DNA of 64,000 nt from Mangrovibacter phragmitis (GCF_001655675.1 NZ_LYRP01000033.1:62001-126000); one strand, 5' to 3'; positions 16,083 through 24,327 are shown, counted from the first letter of the stretch. Numbers and translations: made by a program. Notes: generated by a model not told the origin, from the sequence alone.

Positions 16083-16613
16083 TTAATTGAGCCAGGCCAT
16101 TAACCAGGGCATGGCAAACGCCCCCGGGGTCAGCATGGCAAATGCCCACAGGCAGGCTGATGCCAGGTTTGCCAACTGGAATGGCAGACGTGGCATGGCA
16201 CAAATGCCGCCCACCAGCGGTACAATAGCGCGTAATGGGCCGAAAAAGCGGCCTAAGAAAATACTCAGTGTGCCCCAGCGTTCGAAGAAAGCGTGGCCGC
16301 GTGCCAGTAACCAGGGCTTACGTGAAAGTGGCCACCAGTTGGTGACGTTGTCTTTGAAGTGATACCCCAGCCAGTATGAGACGCTGTCACCCAGCCATGC
16401 TCCTGCGCTGGCTGCCGCCCACAGCCACCAGAATGGCACCACGCTGTCTGCCAGCAAGGCGCCCAGTGCCAGCAAAATAACCGTGGCAGGGAGTAGCAGG
16501 GAAAGGAACGCCAGTGATTCGCCAAACGCCAGCAAGAAGACAATGGGAGCCGCCCAATAGTGGTGCTGGTTAATCAGTTCGCTCACCCAACGGGTTATTT
16601 CCTGAATGGACAT
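16083..16613 (-). CDS. DedA family membrane protein (176 aa)
   Basis: This is a short DedA/SNARE-associated membrane protein of the inner membrane. The family core is visible: FGESLAFLSLLLPATVILLALG at the N-terminal re-entrant region, then WLGDSVSYWLGYHF and FFERWGTLSIFLGRFFGPLRAIVPLVGGI, with the conserved Arg and Gly-Pro. DedA proteins flip or recycle undecaprenyl phosphate or phospholipids and support proton-motive-force homeostasis. At 176 residues it is shorter than E. coli DedA or YabI (about 220-255) and nearer YohD size. It is monocistronic and convergent with mmuM. Confidence 0.85.
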   Translation of the reverse strand: MSIQEITRWVSELINQHHYWAAPIVFLLAFGESLAFLSLLLPATVILLALGALLADSVVPFWWLWAAASAGAWLGDSVSYWLGYHFKDNVTNWWPLSRKPWLLARGHAFFERWGTLSIFLGRFFGPLRAIVPLVGGICAMPRLPFQLANLASACLWAFAMLTPGAFAMPWLMAWLN

Positions 16614-16810
16614 ACCTGTTCTCTCCCTGTGATTATTTCAGCTTAACAGCATACTGGCTGTAACAAAAACCATGGCTAAACAAGGAAGGCCTGAGCTGAT
16701 TTCTTCCGTGGTATTTATCGACAAGTACCTGTGCTGGAAAAGAGATATATCATCGCTTTAAGTTAAATCAACAGGTATTATTCGGAAAAAACGATTACAG
16801 GAATGCTTAA

Positions 16811-17575
16811 ATGGACAGACAATCGTTTGCTGAACTTTTTATTGGCATGCAGTCTCTTGTGCGGCCTTTATTGATTAATGTAATGGTGAATGATAGCGAT
16901 ACCCACTTGATTAGCCAGTTGCCTGTATTTGGTGGGCAGCCTTGCTGGCAGCGTATATCCAGCCTGACGCCAGAAAATTCGCAGCAGGCTTTTCTGACAC
17001 TGGTGTTCCCGGGAGTGGCGCTTCCACTGGAAACTTTGGCACAGTGTACTGGCCTGGTGGTGTTGTTGTTACCTGCGGGGGCGGGCGCACCAGCTAATTT
17101 ACCCAAAGGCGTCATTGTCTGGCCGGTGCAGGGGGCGTTGATGCGCGGGTTGCAGGCCAGGTTGATGACATTACTGGTGCCATTATTACAACCGGGCCTG
17201 GTCATGACGGAATGCGAAGATGTTTCGCAAATTCTTAAAGCTGGCCGGACACTCCAGCACTGCACTGTGCGTAATTATCAACCGGAAACTCTGGCGAAAA
17301 ATATTACCGCACGTTTGCCGCTGGCTGAACAAAATAGTTTACTGGTGGTGCTGTTATCACCTTTTGCCCGTGGATTGCTTACCAGCTACGAAGAAGCAAT
17401 GGAACAAATAGCAGTGCAAATGCGGCCCCAGGCCAGGTTGCTTGGGGGAGTCTGGCAATGCGCGATAGCAGAGCCCACCGCGCGGGTGATTGGGTTATCC
17501 GGGTTTCCGTCAGATACTTTGACCGCCAGACATTATTTGGCGACTGGCAGCCTGACCCAGAATGTGCCGCTGTAA
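16811..17575 (+). CDS. Unknown protein with FtsZ C-domain-like second half (254 aa)
   Basis: I do not recognise the gene family. Residues 110-235 resemble the FtsZ/tubulin C-terminal domain: LLQPGLVMTECEDVSQIL parallels the FtsZ stretch LI-PGLINVDFADVRTVM, SLLVVLLSPF and YEEAMEQI follow where FtsZ has GVLVNITAG and FETVGNHI, and ARLLGGVWQCAI parallels ATVVVGTVIDPEM. The N-terminal half lacks the GTP-binding GGGTGTG loop; it has only LLLPAGAGAP. If related, it would be a degenerate FtsZ-like protein without GTPase activity. The start is supported by ACAGGAATG upstream. The 3' end overlaps the convergent FecB-like gene by 43 bp. Cytoplasmic, no signal peptide or helices. Confidence 0.5.
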   Translation: MDRQSFAELFIGMQSLVRPLLINVMVNDSDTHLISQLPVFGGQPCWQRISSLTPENSQQAFLTLVFPGVALPLETLAQCTGLVVLLLPAGAGAPANLPKGVIVWPVQGALMRGLQARLMTLLVPLLQPGLVMTECEDVSQILKAGRTLQHCTVRNYQPETLAKNITARLPLAEQNSLLVVLLSPFARGLLTSYEEAMEQIAVQMRPQARLLGGVWQCAIAEPTARVIGLSGFPSDTLTARHYLATGSLTQNVPL

Positions 17576-18630
17576 GGGATTGGCAGGAAGCGCTGATAAA
17601 GTGTTTTCAGTGTTTGTTCCGGGTTAATGTCGGCAAATTGTTGTGGGTAGAATGTTTTTGCAAAGAATTCGACTGCCGCAACATGGTAAGGGCTGAGATA
17701 GAAATTATGCCACAATCCCCATGCGTTCCCCTGACGTACCGCATTGAGGTAGCTCAGGGGCTGTTGGGCCGCAATCGCGCGTTTAATGCTGTTTTGTGCC
17801 TGTTGCTGGCTGACCAGAGGGCCGAGTTGCAACGTGCGCCCGCTGTTGCTCATTCCCGTGCCAATGTAGACCTCAGGCTGGCTGGCGAGCAATTGTTCTG
17901 ATGACAGATTACCAAAAACCCCTTTAAGCAGTGGCCTGGCAATATTGTCCCCGCCAGCAAAATCCAGTAATTGCCCCAAATTACCATGGGCGACAGTCGT
18001 GCAGCAGGTGTCTCGTCTGCCGAGGTGGAGATGTAAAAACACCGTGGGCTCAGGGCCGTGAATTGCAGCCAGCCGTTTTTTCACCTGATCCATATGTTGT
18101 TGGTAAAAATCAATAAAACTCTGCGCCCGCTGTGGCTGGTTTAATACCTCGCCCAGCAGGCGAATGCTGGGTACGGTGTTGTGCAGAAGATCGACTCGCA
18201 GATCGATTTTAATCACCGGTATGTGGGCCTGCGCCAGTAATTCAATGAACTGGCTTTCTGAATGGCTGCCCTTTGCCAGTTGCGGCAGGATAACCAGGTC
18301 TGGTTTCAGGCGGATAACCTGCTCAATGTTACTTTGATCCAGAAAACTGTCGCCCAGTTGGGTTACCGAGGCCAGTTGTGGGAAGGCTTTTAACCACACT
18401 GACCAGGTTTGCGGGTCGTACTTCGCCATATCACCCGGCCAGCCGACAATCTTATCTGCTGGGTAACCCGGCTCCAGTAAGCCCAGGGTATACAACATGC
18501 GGCTTTCACCCAACACAATGCGTTGCGGGTTATCCGGAATAGTGACCTGGCGGCCAGTAATATCAGTGACTGTTTTGGCACAAACCAGTGTGCTGAATAG
18601 CAGGCATAAAGCAACAAGCAGGGTACGCAT
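17533..18630 (-). CDS. FecB/BtuF-like periplasmic metal-chelate binding protein (365 aa)
   Basis: This is a class III substrate-binding protein for iron siderophores, haem or similar chelates. It has a signal peptide (MRTLLVALCLLFSTLVCA, cleavage after residue 18), then TVTDITGRQVTIPDNPQRIVLGES, the standard first strand, and LKPDLVILPQLAKGS. Unusual is a CC pair in HLGRRDTCCTTVAHGNLGQLLDFAGG. The start at 18630 is chosen because it begins the signal peptide; a longer frame (to 18741) would cross the promoter. No permease or ATPase gene is adjacent, so it must work with transporter parts encoded elsewhere. A Fur box overlaps its promoter, so it is iron-repressed. Confidence 0.82.
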   Translation of the reverse strand: MRTLLVALCLLFSTLVCAKTVTDITGRQVTIPDNPQRIVLGESRMLYTLGLLEPGYPADKIVGWPGDMAKYDPQTWSVWLKAFPQLASVTQLGDSFLDQSNIEQVIRLKPDLVILPQLAKGSHSESQFIELLAQAHIPVIKIDLRVDLLHNTVPSIRLLGEVLNQPQRAQSFIDFYQQHMDQVKKRLAAIHGPEPTVFLHLHLGRRDTCCTTVAHGNLGQLLDFAGGDNIARPLLKGVFGNLSSEQLLASQPEVYIGTGMSNSGRTLQLGPLVSQQQAQNSIKRAIAAQQPLSYLNAVRQGNAWGLWHNFYLSPYHVAAVEFFAKTFYPQQFADINPEQTLKTLYQRFLPIPYSGTFWVRLPVAK

Positions 18631-18665
18631 ACGGCGGGTAGCCTGAAACGAAGAATAAGGGGGTA

Positions 18666-18684
18666 AATGATAATTATAATCAGT
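18666..18684 (-). promoter_or_regulatory. Fur box upstream of the FecB-like gene
   Basis: The centre reads TGATAAT-T-ATAATCA, matching the 7-1-7 Fur consensus TGATAAT-N-ATTATCA at 12 of 14 positions. It overlaps the -10 element of the promoter at 18667-18695. Confidence 0.75.
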
Positions 18685-18695
18685 TATTTTTGCAA
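18667..18695 (-). promoter_or_regulatory. Sigma70 promoter of the FecB-like gene
   Basis: On the minus strand: TTGCAA, 17 bases, TATCAT. It lies about 37 bp before the chosen start codon, and the Fur box covers its -10. Confidence 0.6.
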
Positions 18696-18701
18696 TATTG
18701 A

Positions 18702-18728
18702 GCCATCCCGCCAGGCTGACGGGATGGC
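18702..18728 (-). terminator. Terminator of the OlsF-like gene
   Basis: GCCATCCCG (18702-18710) pairs with CGGGATGGC (18720-18728). It begins 6 bp after the OlsF-like stop codon, with TCAATATT following on the minus strand. Confidence 0.6.
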
Positions 18729-18733
18729 AGCTA

Positions 18734-20449
18734 TCAGGCATCCTGTGGCAAATGAGTGCCGATATAACGCTGGTACTTACTGCTCTTCAGATAAGTAAGG
18801 TCAACCAGAACCAGGCCATCAATGCAATCGTTGAAGTCCGGGTCGCTGCCGAAATCAATAAACTGCACGCCACCGGGTTCACACAGTTCCGAATACTGCT
18901 TGTACAGTGGCGGGATACCGCACCCCAGGTTATTCAGGCGTTGTTTGAGGTGCGCCAGGTCTTGCTGGTAATCTGTGCCCGTAAACTCCCCCAGCACTTC
19001 CGGGAGTGAAGAAGGCCAGGGGCGGCGCGACACGCCCAGAGGGCAGACAGGGGCAAACCATAAGCGGTAAAAAGCCACCAACAAGTGGCGGGCAGCCAGC
19101 GGCATGCCACCCGAAATAGACACTGGCCCAAATAAATAACGGTAGTCCGGGTTACGTGCCAGCCAGGCGCCAATGCCATACCACAGGTAATCCAGGCCGC
19201 GTCTCCCCCAGTAACGTGGCTGAATAAAGCTACGACCCAGCTCAATCCCTTGTGCCAGTATGGGTTCCATTTCCTGCTGGTAGTCGAACAGGCTGTGGCT
19301 GTATAAACCGGTGTAACCCCGTTGTTTCAGCGCATCTTTGCCGGGCATAAAACGATAGGCTCCAACAATTTCCAGCGCGTCGTCATCCCATAACACCAGG
19401 TGCCAGTAATCGTCATCCCAGGCGTCAACGTCACGGCGTTTCCCGGTACCTTCGCCCACAGCCCGAAAGGCGATTTCCCGTAACCTTCCCAGCTCACGCA
19501 AAATGGGCGTTTCCTCTGCGCCATTGCGCCGCCAGAGGTAAATACGTTTGCCATCGGGAGCGTTTCCCAGACATTCAGCCTGGCTGAGTGCCTGGCGCAG
19601 GGTTTGCCTGTCTTCCGCCGGGGCAATGCCTTTTTCCGTACGGAAATACCCTGTGTCGCGTTTCCCAAGCTCATGGACATGCTCGCGAAAGCGTACTGCC
19701 AGTTCACGGGCTGGTTGGGTCGCTTGCCAGCCATCCCAGGGAATGCGTTCACCAACTCTGACGGGTAACCTGCTACCGCGCAGGCGGAACATTTCGCGAA
19801 TCAGTAACAGTAGCGATAACCCTGGTGAAATCAGGGAAGTAAGATAAAACAGTGCGCTGTTACGTGCCTGAATTCGTACTGGCAGAATCGGTGCCTGATA
19901 ACGCCTGGCGAGCTTGATAAACCCGGCAGACCATGGCCGGTCACTGATTCCTTCTGGCCGCCAGCGAGCCACTTCCCCGGCAGGGAAAAAGATTAATACG
20001 CCCCCCGCGGCAAGGTGATTATCCATTTCGGTAACTGCCGATTTGCGCACCTGGTTGTTCATGTTATCCACAGCGATAAACAACGAAGAAAGCGGTTCGA
20101 GCTGGCTAAGAATGCGGTTTGCCACTACTTTGATATCGCGGCGAACGCGTGAAATGGCATACAACAGTAACAGACCATCGGCGGTGCCGGTGGGGTGATT
20201 GGCTACTACAACTAATGGCCCATGTCCGGGAATTTGTTCCAGATCCCTTGCCGGGATATCACACTGTATTTGCAAGTGCTCAAGCACCTGCTCCACCATA
20301 TCCAGCCCCTTGAGGTGACGATAATCGTGCGCAAACTGCTGGAAATCCTGTTCGTGAAGTAAGCGTTTGAGCATACGCACGGCGCGCTCGCCGGGCTTGT
20401 GGTGGGGATATAACTCATCCAGTACGTTGTCGATACTAAACACGGTCAT
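18734..20449 (-). CDS. olsF: Bifunctional acyltransferase, OlsF-like ornithine lipid synthase (571 aa)
   Basis: This is a two-domain protein. Residues about 60-270 form a PlsC-type glycerophosphate acyltransferase fold with the active-site motif NHPTGTADG (His85, Asp91), the FFPAGEVARW block and a PILPVRI block. Residues about 300-540 form an acyl-homoserine-lactone-synthase/GNAT-like domain (LRELGRLREIAFRAVGEGTG, YRFMPGKDAL, LFGPVSISGGMP), as in OlsB-type ornithine N-acyltransferases. This architecture matches OlsF, described from Serratia and other bacteria, which makes phosphorus-free ornithine lipids by N- then O-acylation. It acts at the inner membrane face. A plain lysophospholipid acyltransferase is the alternative. 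It starts at the ATG at 20449 after GGAGGAAT. Confidence 0.75.
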   Translation of the reverse strand: MTVFSIDNVLDELYPHHKPGERAVRMLKRLLHEQDFQQFAHDYRHLKGLDMVEQVLEHLQIQCDIPARDLEQIPGHGPLVVVANHPTGTADGLLLLYAISRVRRDIKVVANRILSQLEPLSSLFIAVDNMNNQVRKSAVTEMDNHLAAGGVLIFFPAGEVARWRPEGISDRPWSAGFIKLARRYQAPILPVRIQARNSALFYLTSLISPGLSLLLLIREMFRLRGSRLPVRVGERIPWDGWQATQPARELAVRFREHVHELGKRDTGYFRTEKGIAPAEDRQTLRQALSQAECLGNAPDGKRIYLWRRNGAEETPILRELGRLREIAFRAVGEGTGKRRDVDAWDDDYWHLVLWDDDALEIVGAYRFMPGKDALKQRGYTGLYSHSLFDYQQEMEPILAQGIELGRSFIQPRYWGRRGLDYLWYGIGAWLARNPDYRYLFGPVSISGGMPLAARHLLVAFYRLWFAPVCPLGVSRRPWPSSLPEVLGEFTGTDYQQDLAHLKQRLNNLGCGIPPLYKQYSELCEPGGVQFIDFGSDPDFNDCIDGLVLVDLTYLKSSKYQRYIGTHLPQDA

Positions 20450-20608
20450 TCCTCCTCTATTTTGAGGCTGACCTTAAAGCGGTAACATGACAGGTGCATG
20501 TCAACGGGGTGACGTTCTTATGGCGTGCGGTTGGTTGCCATTTTTTTGCAACAAAACAATTTCTGTTCATGTACAATTGCGCAACATTTTGTTCTGGCAG
20601 GCCATGTT

Positions 20609-21097
20609 GTGTTGCATCGTTTCCACGCCAGAGCAGGCCGGGTGGGTATTTTCCTGGCTCTGCTCGCTATTTTTATGCTGTTTGTTGCGCCTGTTGTGTC
20701 AAAAGCGCTGGTGCGGCAAGGGTTGATGATGCCTGAAACAGGCAACATGCTAATGCCCGGCATGGCGATGGTACAGCATGAGCCAGCAATGGCTCATAAA
20801 CACGCCGGAGAACATCACGGGATGCACCACGCATCCTCCAGGAAAAACACTGCTTATCACGATGTTGTGCACAACGACACAACCACCCCGCAGGCGAACT
20901 GGATGGATGATGCGGCTTGTGGCTATTGCCAGTTATTACTGCATATGCCGCTTATCTTCTGGGTTGCCACGTTATTATTGTGGTGCCTGATTACGTTGCG
21001 GCGCACACCTGCTGTTGTGCAGGTTTGTGTGCCGGCTCTCCAAGGGTGGTTTCGTCCATTCCTCGCCCGGGCTCCGCCTGTTTTGGCTATCCACTAA
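20609..21097 (+). CDS. DUF2946 family membrane protein, His/Met-rich (about 162 aa)
   Basis: After an N-terminal membrane helix (GIFLALLAIFMLFVAPVVSKAL) comes a metal-binding-looking segment extremely rich in Met and His (MLMPGMAMVQHEPAMAHKHAG, then EHHGMHHA), then the DUF2946 hallmark CGYCQLLLHMPL and a second helix. The frame is open from 20525, but the GTG at 20609 with GCAGG seven bases upstream gives a protein beginning just before the first helix, as in relatives; the start is uncertain. It is followed 75 bp later by the PepSY protein, a frequent partnership. Function unknown; copper or other soft-metal handling is plausible. Confidence 0.7.
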   Translation: MLHRFHARAGRVGIFLALLAIFMLFVAPVVSKALVRQGLMMPETGNMLMPGMAMVQHEPAMAHKHAGEHHGMHHASSRKNTAYHDVVHNDTTTPQANWMDDAACGYCQLLLHMPLIFWVATLLLWCLITLRRTPAVVQVCVPALQGWFRPFLARAPPVLAIH

Positions 21098-21172
21098 CAC
21101 TTATTTTGCTGTGCGGCTTTCTTGATAACTGCACAGTTGTGTCATTTCTGGATAATTGATTACAGGTAAGCC

Positions 21173-22540
21173 ATGACTTCTGAAATATTACCGGCTGGTG
21201 GCCGGGGCGCTGTTGTACAGATGCTGCGCCGGTTGCACTTTTATATTGGTCTGTTTGTCGGACCGTTTATTTTCCTTGCCGCACTGACTGGCACGGCCTA
21301 TGTCCTGACTCCGCAACTGGAAAATGCCTGGTATGCCGGCGCGTTATTTGTCACCCCGCAAGGTGACGCTCAGCCGTTATCCCGCCAGGTGGAAGCCGCC
21401 AGGCGTTATGTGGGGCCTGCTGAGCCCTTCTATGCTGTGCGCCCGGCACCCGGCCCGCAAGATACTACCCGGGTACAGTTTGCTGACCCGAAGCTGGGGG
21501 CTTCACGTTCCCGTGCCGTGTTTATTAACCCGTATACCCTGACGGTAACCGGTGATATGCCGGTATACGGAACCAGTGGGATTTTACCGTTACGCACCTG
21601 GCTTGATGAATTTCACCGTAGCTTGCAACTGGGCGTTTTTGGCCGTAATTACAGCGAGCTGGCTGCTTCCTGGATGTGGGTGGCGGCCGTGGGTGGCATG
21701 TTGCTGTGGTGGCAAACCCGGGTAAAAAAACGGCGCAATGGGCCAGTGCGTGGTGCCAAAGCGCGCACCCGCCACTGGCATATTGTGCTGGGGTTAACCT
21801 TGCTGGTGGGGATGGTGTTTTTCTCTGCCACCGGGCTGACCTGGTCGCGCTGGGCCGGGGGCAACATTGATACTCTACGTAATGAACTGGGCTGGATGAC
21901 ACCGCAAGTCAGTACATCTTTGACGGCAGATGGTACACCCACACCGATAGACCCGCATGCCATGCATCACATGCAAGGAGGCATGGTGATGGCAGTACCT
22001 GTCCAGGACTGGGATAAAGTACTGGCTGCAGCAAGGCAGGCGGGCATATCAGCCAATAAAATTGAAATTCGCCCGCCGAAAAAAATGGGCACGGCCTGGA
22101 CCGTGACAGAAATTAACCGCGCGTGGCCCACACAGGTTGATGCGGTTTCAGTTAATCCGGTGAATTTCCGGATTGTTGATGCTGTGCATTTTGCCAATTT
22201 CCCTCTGGTGGCGAAACTCACCCGTTGGGGTATTGATGCTCATATGGGCATACTCTTTGGTCTTGCTAACCAAATCCTGTTGGCAGTGTTTGGCCTGGGG
22301 TTGTGCGTGTTAATTGCACTGGGTTACCGCCAGTGGTGGTTACGCCGCCCGGCCCGAAGTGAACAGCCGTTGAGTGCCGCCTGGTCTGCGTTACCTGGTG
22401 GGTTACGTATTGCCGTGGTGGTGTGCGCACTCGCACTTGGGTATTGCCTGCCAGTGATGGGCGTGAGCCTGGTCGCTTTTTTGGCAGTGGACATGCTGCG
22501 TAGCTACCTGGGCCGCTCCCGGTGGGTATTGAGTGAGTGA
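21173..22540 (+). CDS. PepSY-associated transmembrane protein (455 aa)
   Basis: This inner-membrane protein has four or five helices. It begins with a helix after RRLHFYIGLFVGPFIFLAALTG, with the His that ligates haem in the PiuB/FsrB-type reductase family, then a large periplasmic PepSY region (LDEFHRSLQLGVFGRNYSELA), a helix with WWQTRVKKRR, VFFSATGLTWSRWAG, a second periplasmic loop containing DPHAMHHMQGGMVM, and a helix pair near the end. Family members are thought to be ferric-siderophore or metal reductases in the membrane. The His/Met-rich loop echoes that of the preceding DUF2946 protein, which suggests they act on the same metal. Confidence 0.8.
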   Translation: MTSEILPAGGRGAVVQMLRRLHFYIGLFVGPFIFLAALTGTAYVLTPQLENAWYAGALFVTPQGDAQPLSRQVEAARRYVGPAEPFYAVRPAPGPQDTTRVQFADPKLGASRSRAVFINPYTLTVTGDMPVYGTSGILPLRTWLDEFHRSLQLGVFGRNYSELAASWMWVAAVGGMLLWWQTRVKKRRNGPVRGAKARTRHWHIVLGLTLLVGMVFFSATGLTWSRWAGGNIDTLRNELGWMTPQVSTSLTADGTPTPIDPHAMHHMQGGMVMAVPVQDWDKVLAAARQAGISANKIEIRPPKKMGTAWTVTEINRAWPTQVDAVSVNPVNFRIVDAVHFANFPLVAKLTRWGIDAHMGILFGLANQILLAVFGLGLCVLIALGYRQWWLRRPARSEQPLSAAWSALPGGLRIAVVVCALALGYCLPVMGVSLVAFLAVDMLRSYLGRSRWVLSE

Positions 22541-22645
22541 ATTCAGGTGCTGTTGCGTGATCCTTACTGCAAATATTAACAGTTCACTGTGTAAGGATGC
22601 GTAACCACGCAAAGTTTTACTGAGTAGCGCTTGAATTACCCTCTG

Positions 22646-22670
22646 TTACCCGCACAATTTGCACGGGTAA
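22646..22670 (+). terminator. Weak hairpin between PepSY gene and the next small gene
   Basis: TTACCCG and CGGGTAA pair around an 11-bp loop, followed by TATTGCCCGG. There is no long T-tract; it may be a weak terminator or the leader of the 99-residue gene. Confidence 0.35.
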
Positions 22671-22704
22671 TATTGCCCGGTGACACAAATGTAAGGATAC
22701 ATTT

Positions 22705-23004
22705 ATGACGACGGTTTCATTGAAAATTGAGTCGGGTGCCACACAGTTAACGCTACCAGAAGGCTTCAGAAGTTGGCTGGCGTTTTGGGAAGCTCAACGC
22801 GGGAAACGCGCAACACAGTGTGAAGCCTTTGGTTGCGACCGCGAAGTAACTGAAGCAGGAAGGGTGATTAAGGTCGGTAAAGTGGATGGGGTGTATATTC
22901 TGCCGTTATGCGATCGCTGCAGTAGCCTTGCCAATACCCGGATTTTCAAAGCCTGGGATAAAGACCTGGTCATGCTGACTCAGGAACCAGAAGCTGCTAC
23001 CTGA
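22705..23004 (+). CDS. Small four-cysteine (zinc-ribbon-like) protein, 99 aa
   Basis: This is a soluble protein I cannot name. Four cysteines are arranged as CEAFGC and, about 43 residues later, CDRC (C-x4-C ... C-x2-C), a layout that suits a small zinc knuckle. The segment between them (EVTEAGRVIKVGKVDGVYILPL) looks like a beta hairpin presenting the second pair. The N-terminus (KIESGATQLTLPEGFRSWLAFWEAQRG) is amphipathic. AAGGATAC lies before the ATG, and a strong terminator follows, so it is its own transcription unit. Base composition is like the chromosome, unlike the AT-rich islet that follows. Confidence 0.65.
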   Translation: MTTVSLKIESGATQLTLPEGFRSWLAFWEAQRGKRATQCEAFGCDREVTEAGRVIKVGKVDGVYILPLCDRCSSLANTRIFKAWDKDLVMLTQEPEAAT

Positions 23005-23043
23005 ACGGCGCAATAGTTCTGGCTCTGGGTCTGTTACTGTTCT

Positions 23044-23078
23044 AAAAAAAGCAGGAAGCCAGGTTTCCTGTTTTTTTT
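23044..23078 (+). terminator. Rho-independent terminator of the 99-aa gene
   Basis: CAGGAA (23052-23057) pairs with TTCCTG (23065-23070), with seven A before it and eight T after it. The A- and T-runs allow it to work in both directions. Confidence 0.8.
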
Positions 23079-23564
23079 GTTGGTACTACTCGGCAACTCA
23101 ATAACGCCGACAGGTTCCTGTCTTAAATCTTAATAAAACGATGGAATTGGGGTTTATGCACCAGGTCCAACGTCATAATAGAACCCTCAGGCCTTAACGA
23201 AGTCACAATGAACGGTAAAATAAACAGATGTTTTTGTCCCGGATGTACCAGGGAATAAAAAAGGTAATATGTAAAGTGGCTCATTTATCATGTGGGAGAA
23301 AGGGTTTTTCACGCAGTGAAGAATGAATGTGACTGTAAAGTACTATAAAGATAATGGGTGTAATTTGACTTTAGGTAGACCAGAAGGGGATAATTGAGCA
23401 TTGTTAAAATGAATGAGGTGACTGCAGACACGTTGCGCTACCACTTGTTTATGTCTTTATTTACATGAAGTTTATATAGCTAATATACTGCCATCTTAAA
23501 CGGGTTTATTACATTATCAGGTGGTGGTTGGTAAGCTTATCGCCATAAGGATAATGAGGTGTGA
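23079..23564. other. AT-rich spacer before the effector-like genes, no gene seen
   Basis: These 486 bp mark the left edge of the AT-rich islet. Several short frames exist but none has a ribosome site and convincing protein. A weak promoter-like stretch lies at about 23460-23490 (TTTACATGAAG, then TATATAGCTAATATA). No GGAACC-type HrpL box and no tRNA or inverted-repeat boundary is visible. Confidence 0.4.
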
Positions 23565-24209
23565 ATGGTTATTGTTGAATTAAATGAATTTGATCTTGAA
23601 GAGGCTATTTCAGATTCGGAATATTTCACTGCCAGTGAGGATGAGTATTTTTCTGCTGATGAATGTAATCCTGTTTATTTTTCGCATGCTAATCCAGAAT
23701 ATTTAAATCCTTTTAATTCACAGCGTCCAGTGCAATCTAATTTAGGGTGTTCAAGGCCATCTGGAGCAGGGGCATCAGGCGCAAGGTATTCAGTGCAATC
23801 CGGTTCAGGATATTCAACACCATCCAGTTCGGGTTATTCAAGAAAATCCGGTTCAGGCTATTCATCATTCAGAGCTAAAGCAGGGCGGAGTAAAGCCCCG
23901 GGAGACACTGGCTGGACTTTTGACGAGAGTGCGCCCAGAGAAAAGTATAAATTCAGAAGGCACATTCCGGTAGAGCCTGCGACAATGCGAAATTATTATA
24001 TGTGGCGAAGACTAATCCTTGCCGGGCAACATCCGAGAAATGCAGCTGATATGATTGGGAGCCAGTTTCGTTATAAACAAGTGAAGCAAAAAAAAGATAT
24101 TCAACTTTTTAGCATTAGATTGAGCCATGAGCATCGGGTTTTTTTTATCATTAAAGAACAAGAGCGTATTGTGAAAGTGCTAAATATTGGTGGGCACTCT
24201 TTTAGTTGA
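23565..24209 (+). CDS. Putative toxin or effector: repeat-rich N-terminus with RelE/ParE-like C-terminus (214 aa)
   Basis: I do not recognise a named family. Residues 1-50 are acidic with repeated Tyr-Phe units (EYFTASEDEYFSADE). Residues 60-110 are a low-complexity Ser/Gly/Tyr tract with three SGSGYS-type repeats (SVQSGSGYS, SSSGYSRKSGSGYS). Residues 130-214 form a basic globular part ending FSIRLSHEHRVFFIIKEQER, then IVKVLNIGGHSFS; this ending resembles the RL--EHRVFF-I------V-VL-I--H pattern of RelE/ParE/Txe toxins, which cut mRNA on ribosomes or act on gyrase. The disordered Ser-rich start is what type III secreted effectors often have. There is no signal peptide and no obvious antitoxin gene nearby. 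GAGGTG lies before the ATG. The region is clearly more AT-rich than its surroundings. Confidence 0.6.
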   Translation: MVIVELNEFDLEEAISDSEYFTASEDEYFSADECNPVYFSHANPEYLNPFNSQRPVQSNLGCSRPSGAGASGARYSVQSGSGYSTPSSSGYSRKSGSGYSSFRAKAGRSKAPGDTGWTFDESAPREKYKFRRHIPVEPATMRNYYMWRRLILAGQHPRNAADMIGSQFRYKQVKQKKDIQLFSIRLSHEHRVFFIIKEQERIVKVLNIGGHSFS

Positions 24210-24327
24210 TTCTTATTTTTATTGGGTTCTGTAGATAAAGGATAAGGTTTGTATGCTTTCTCGTTTTAATTTTACTGATCTTCACAAGGGAATGCAGAAT
24301 ATTTTATATAAATAACCGGGATTTTTT

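Noticed and set aside
18631-18741. N-terminal extension of the FecB-like gene by 37 codons
   Set aside because: It would place the start upstream of the signal peptide and cover the promoter, Fur box and the OlsF-like terminator.
23400-23565. HrpL-type promoter (GGAACC-N16-CCAC) before the effector-like genes
   Set aside because: No GGAACC with a suitably spaced CCAC is present; only generic AT-rich promoter-like stretches are seen.
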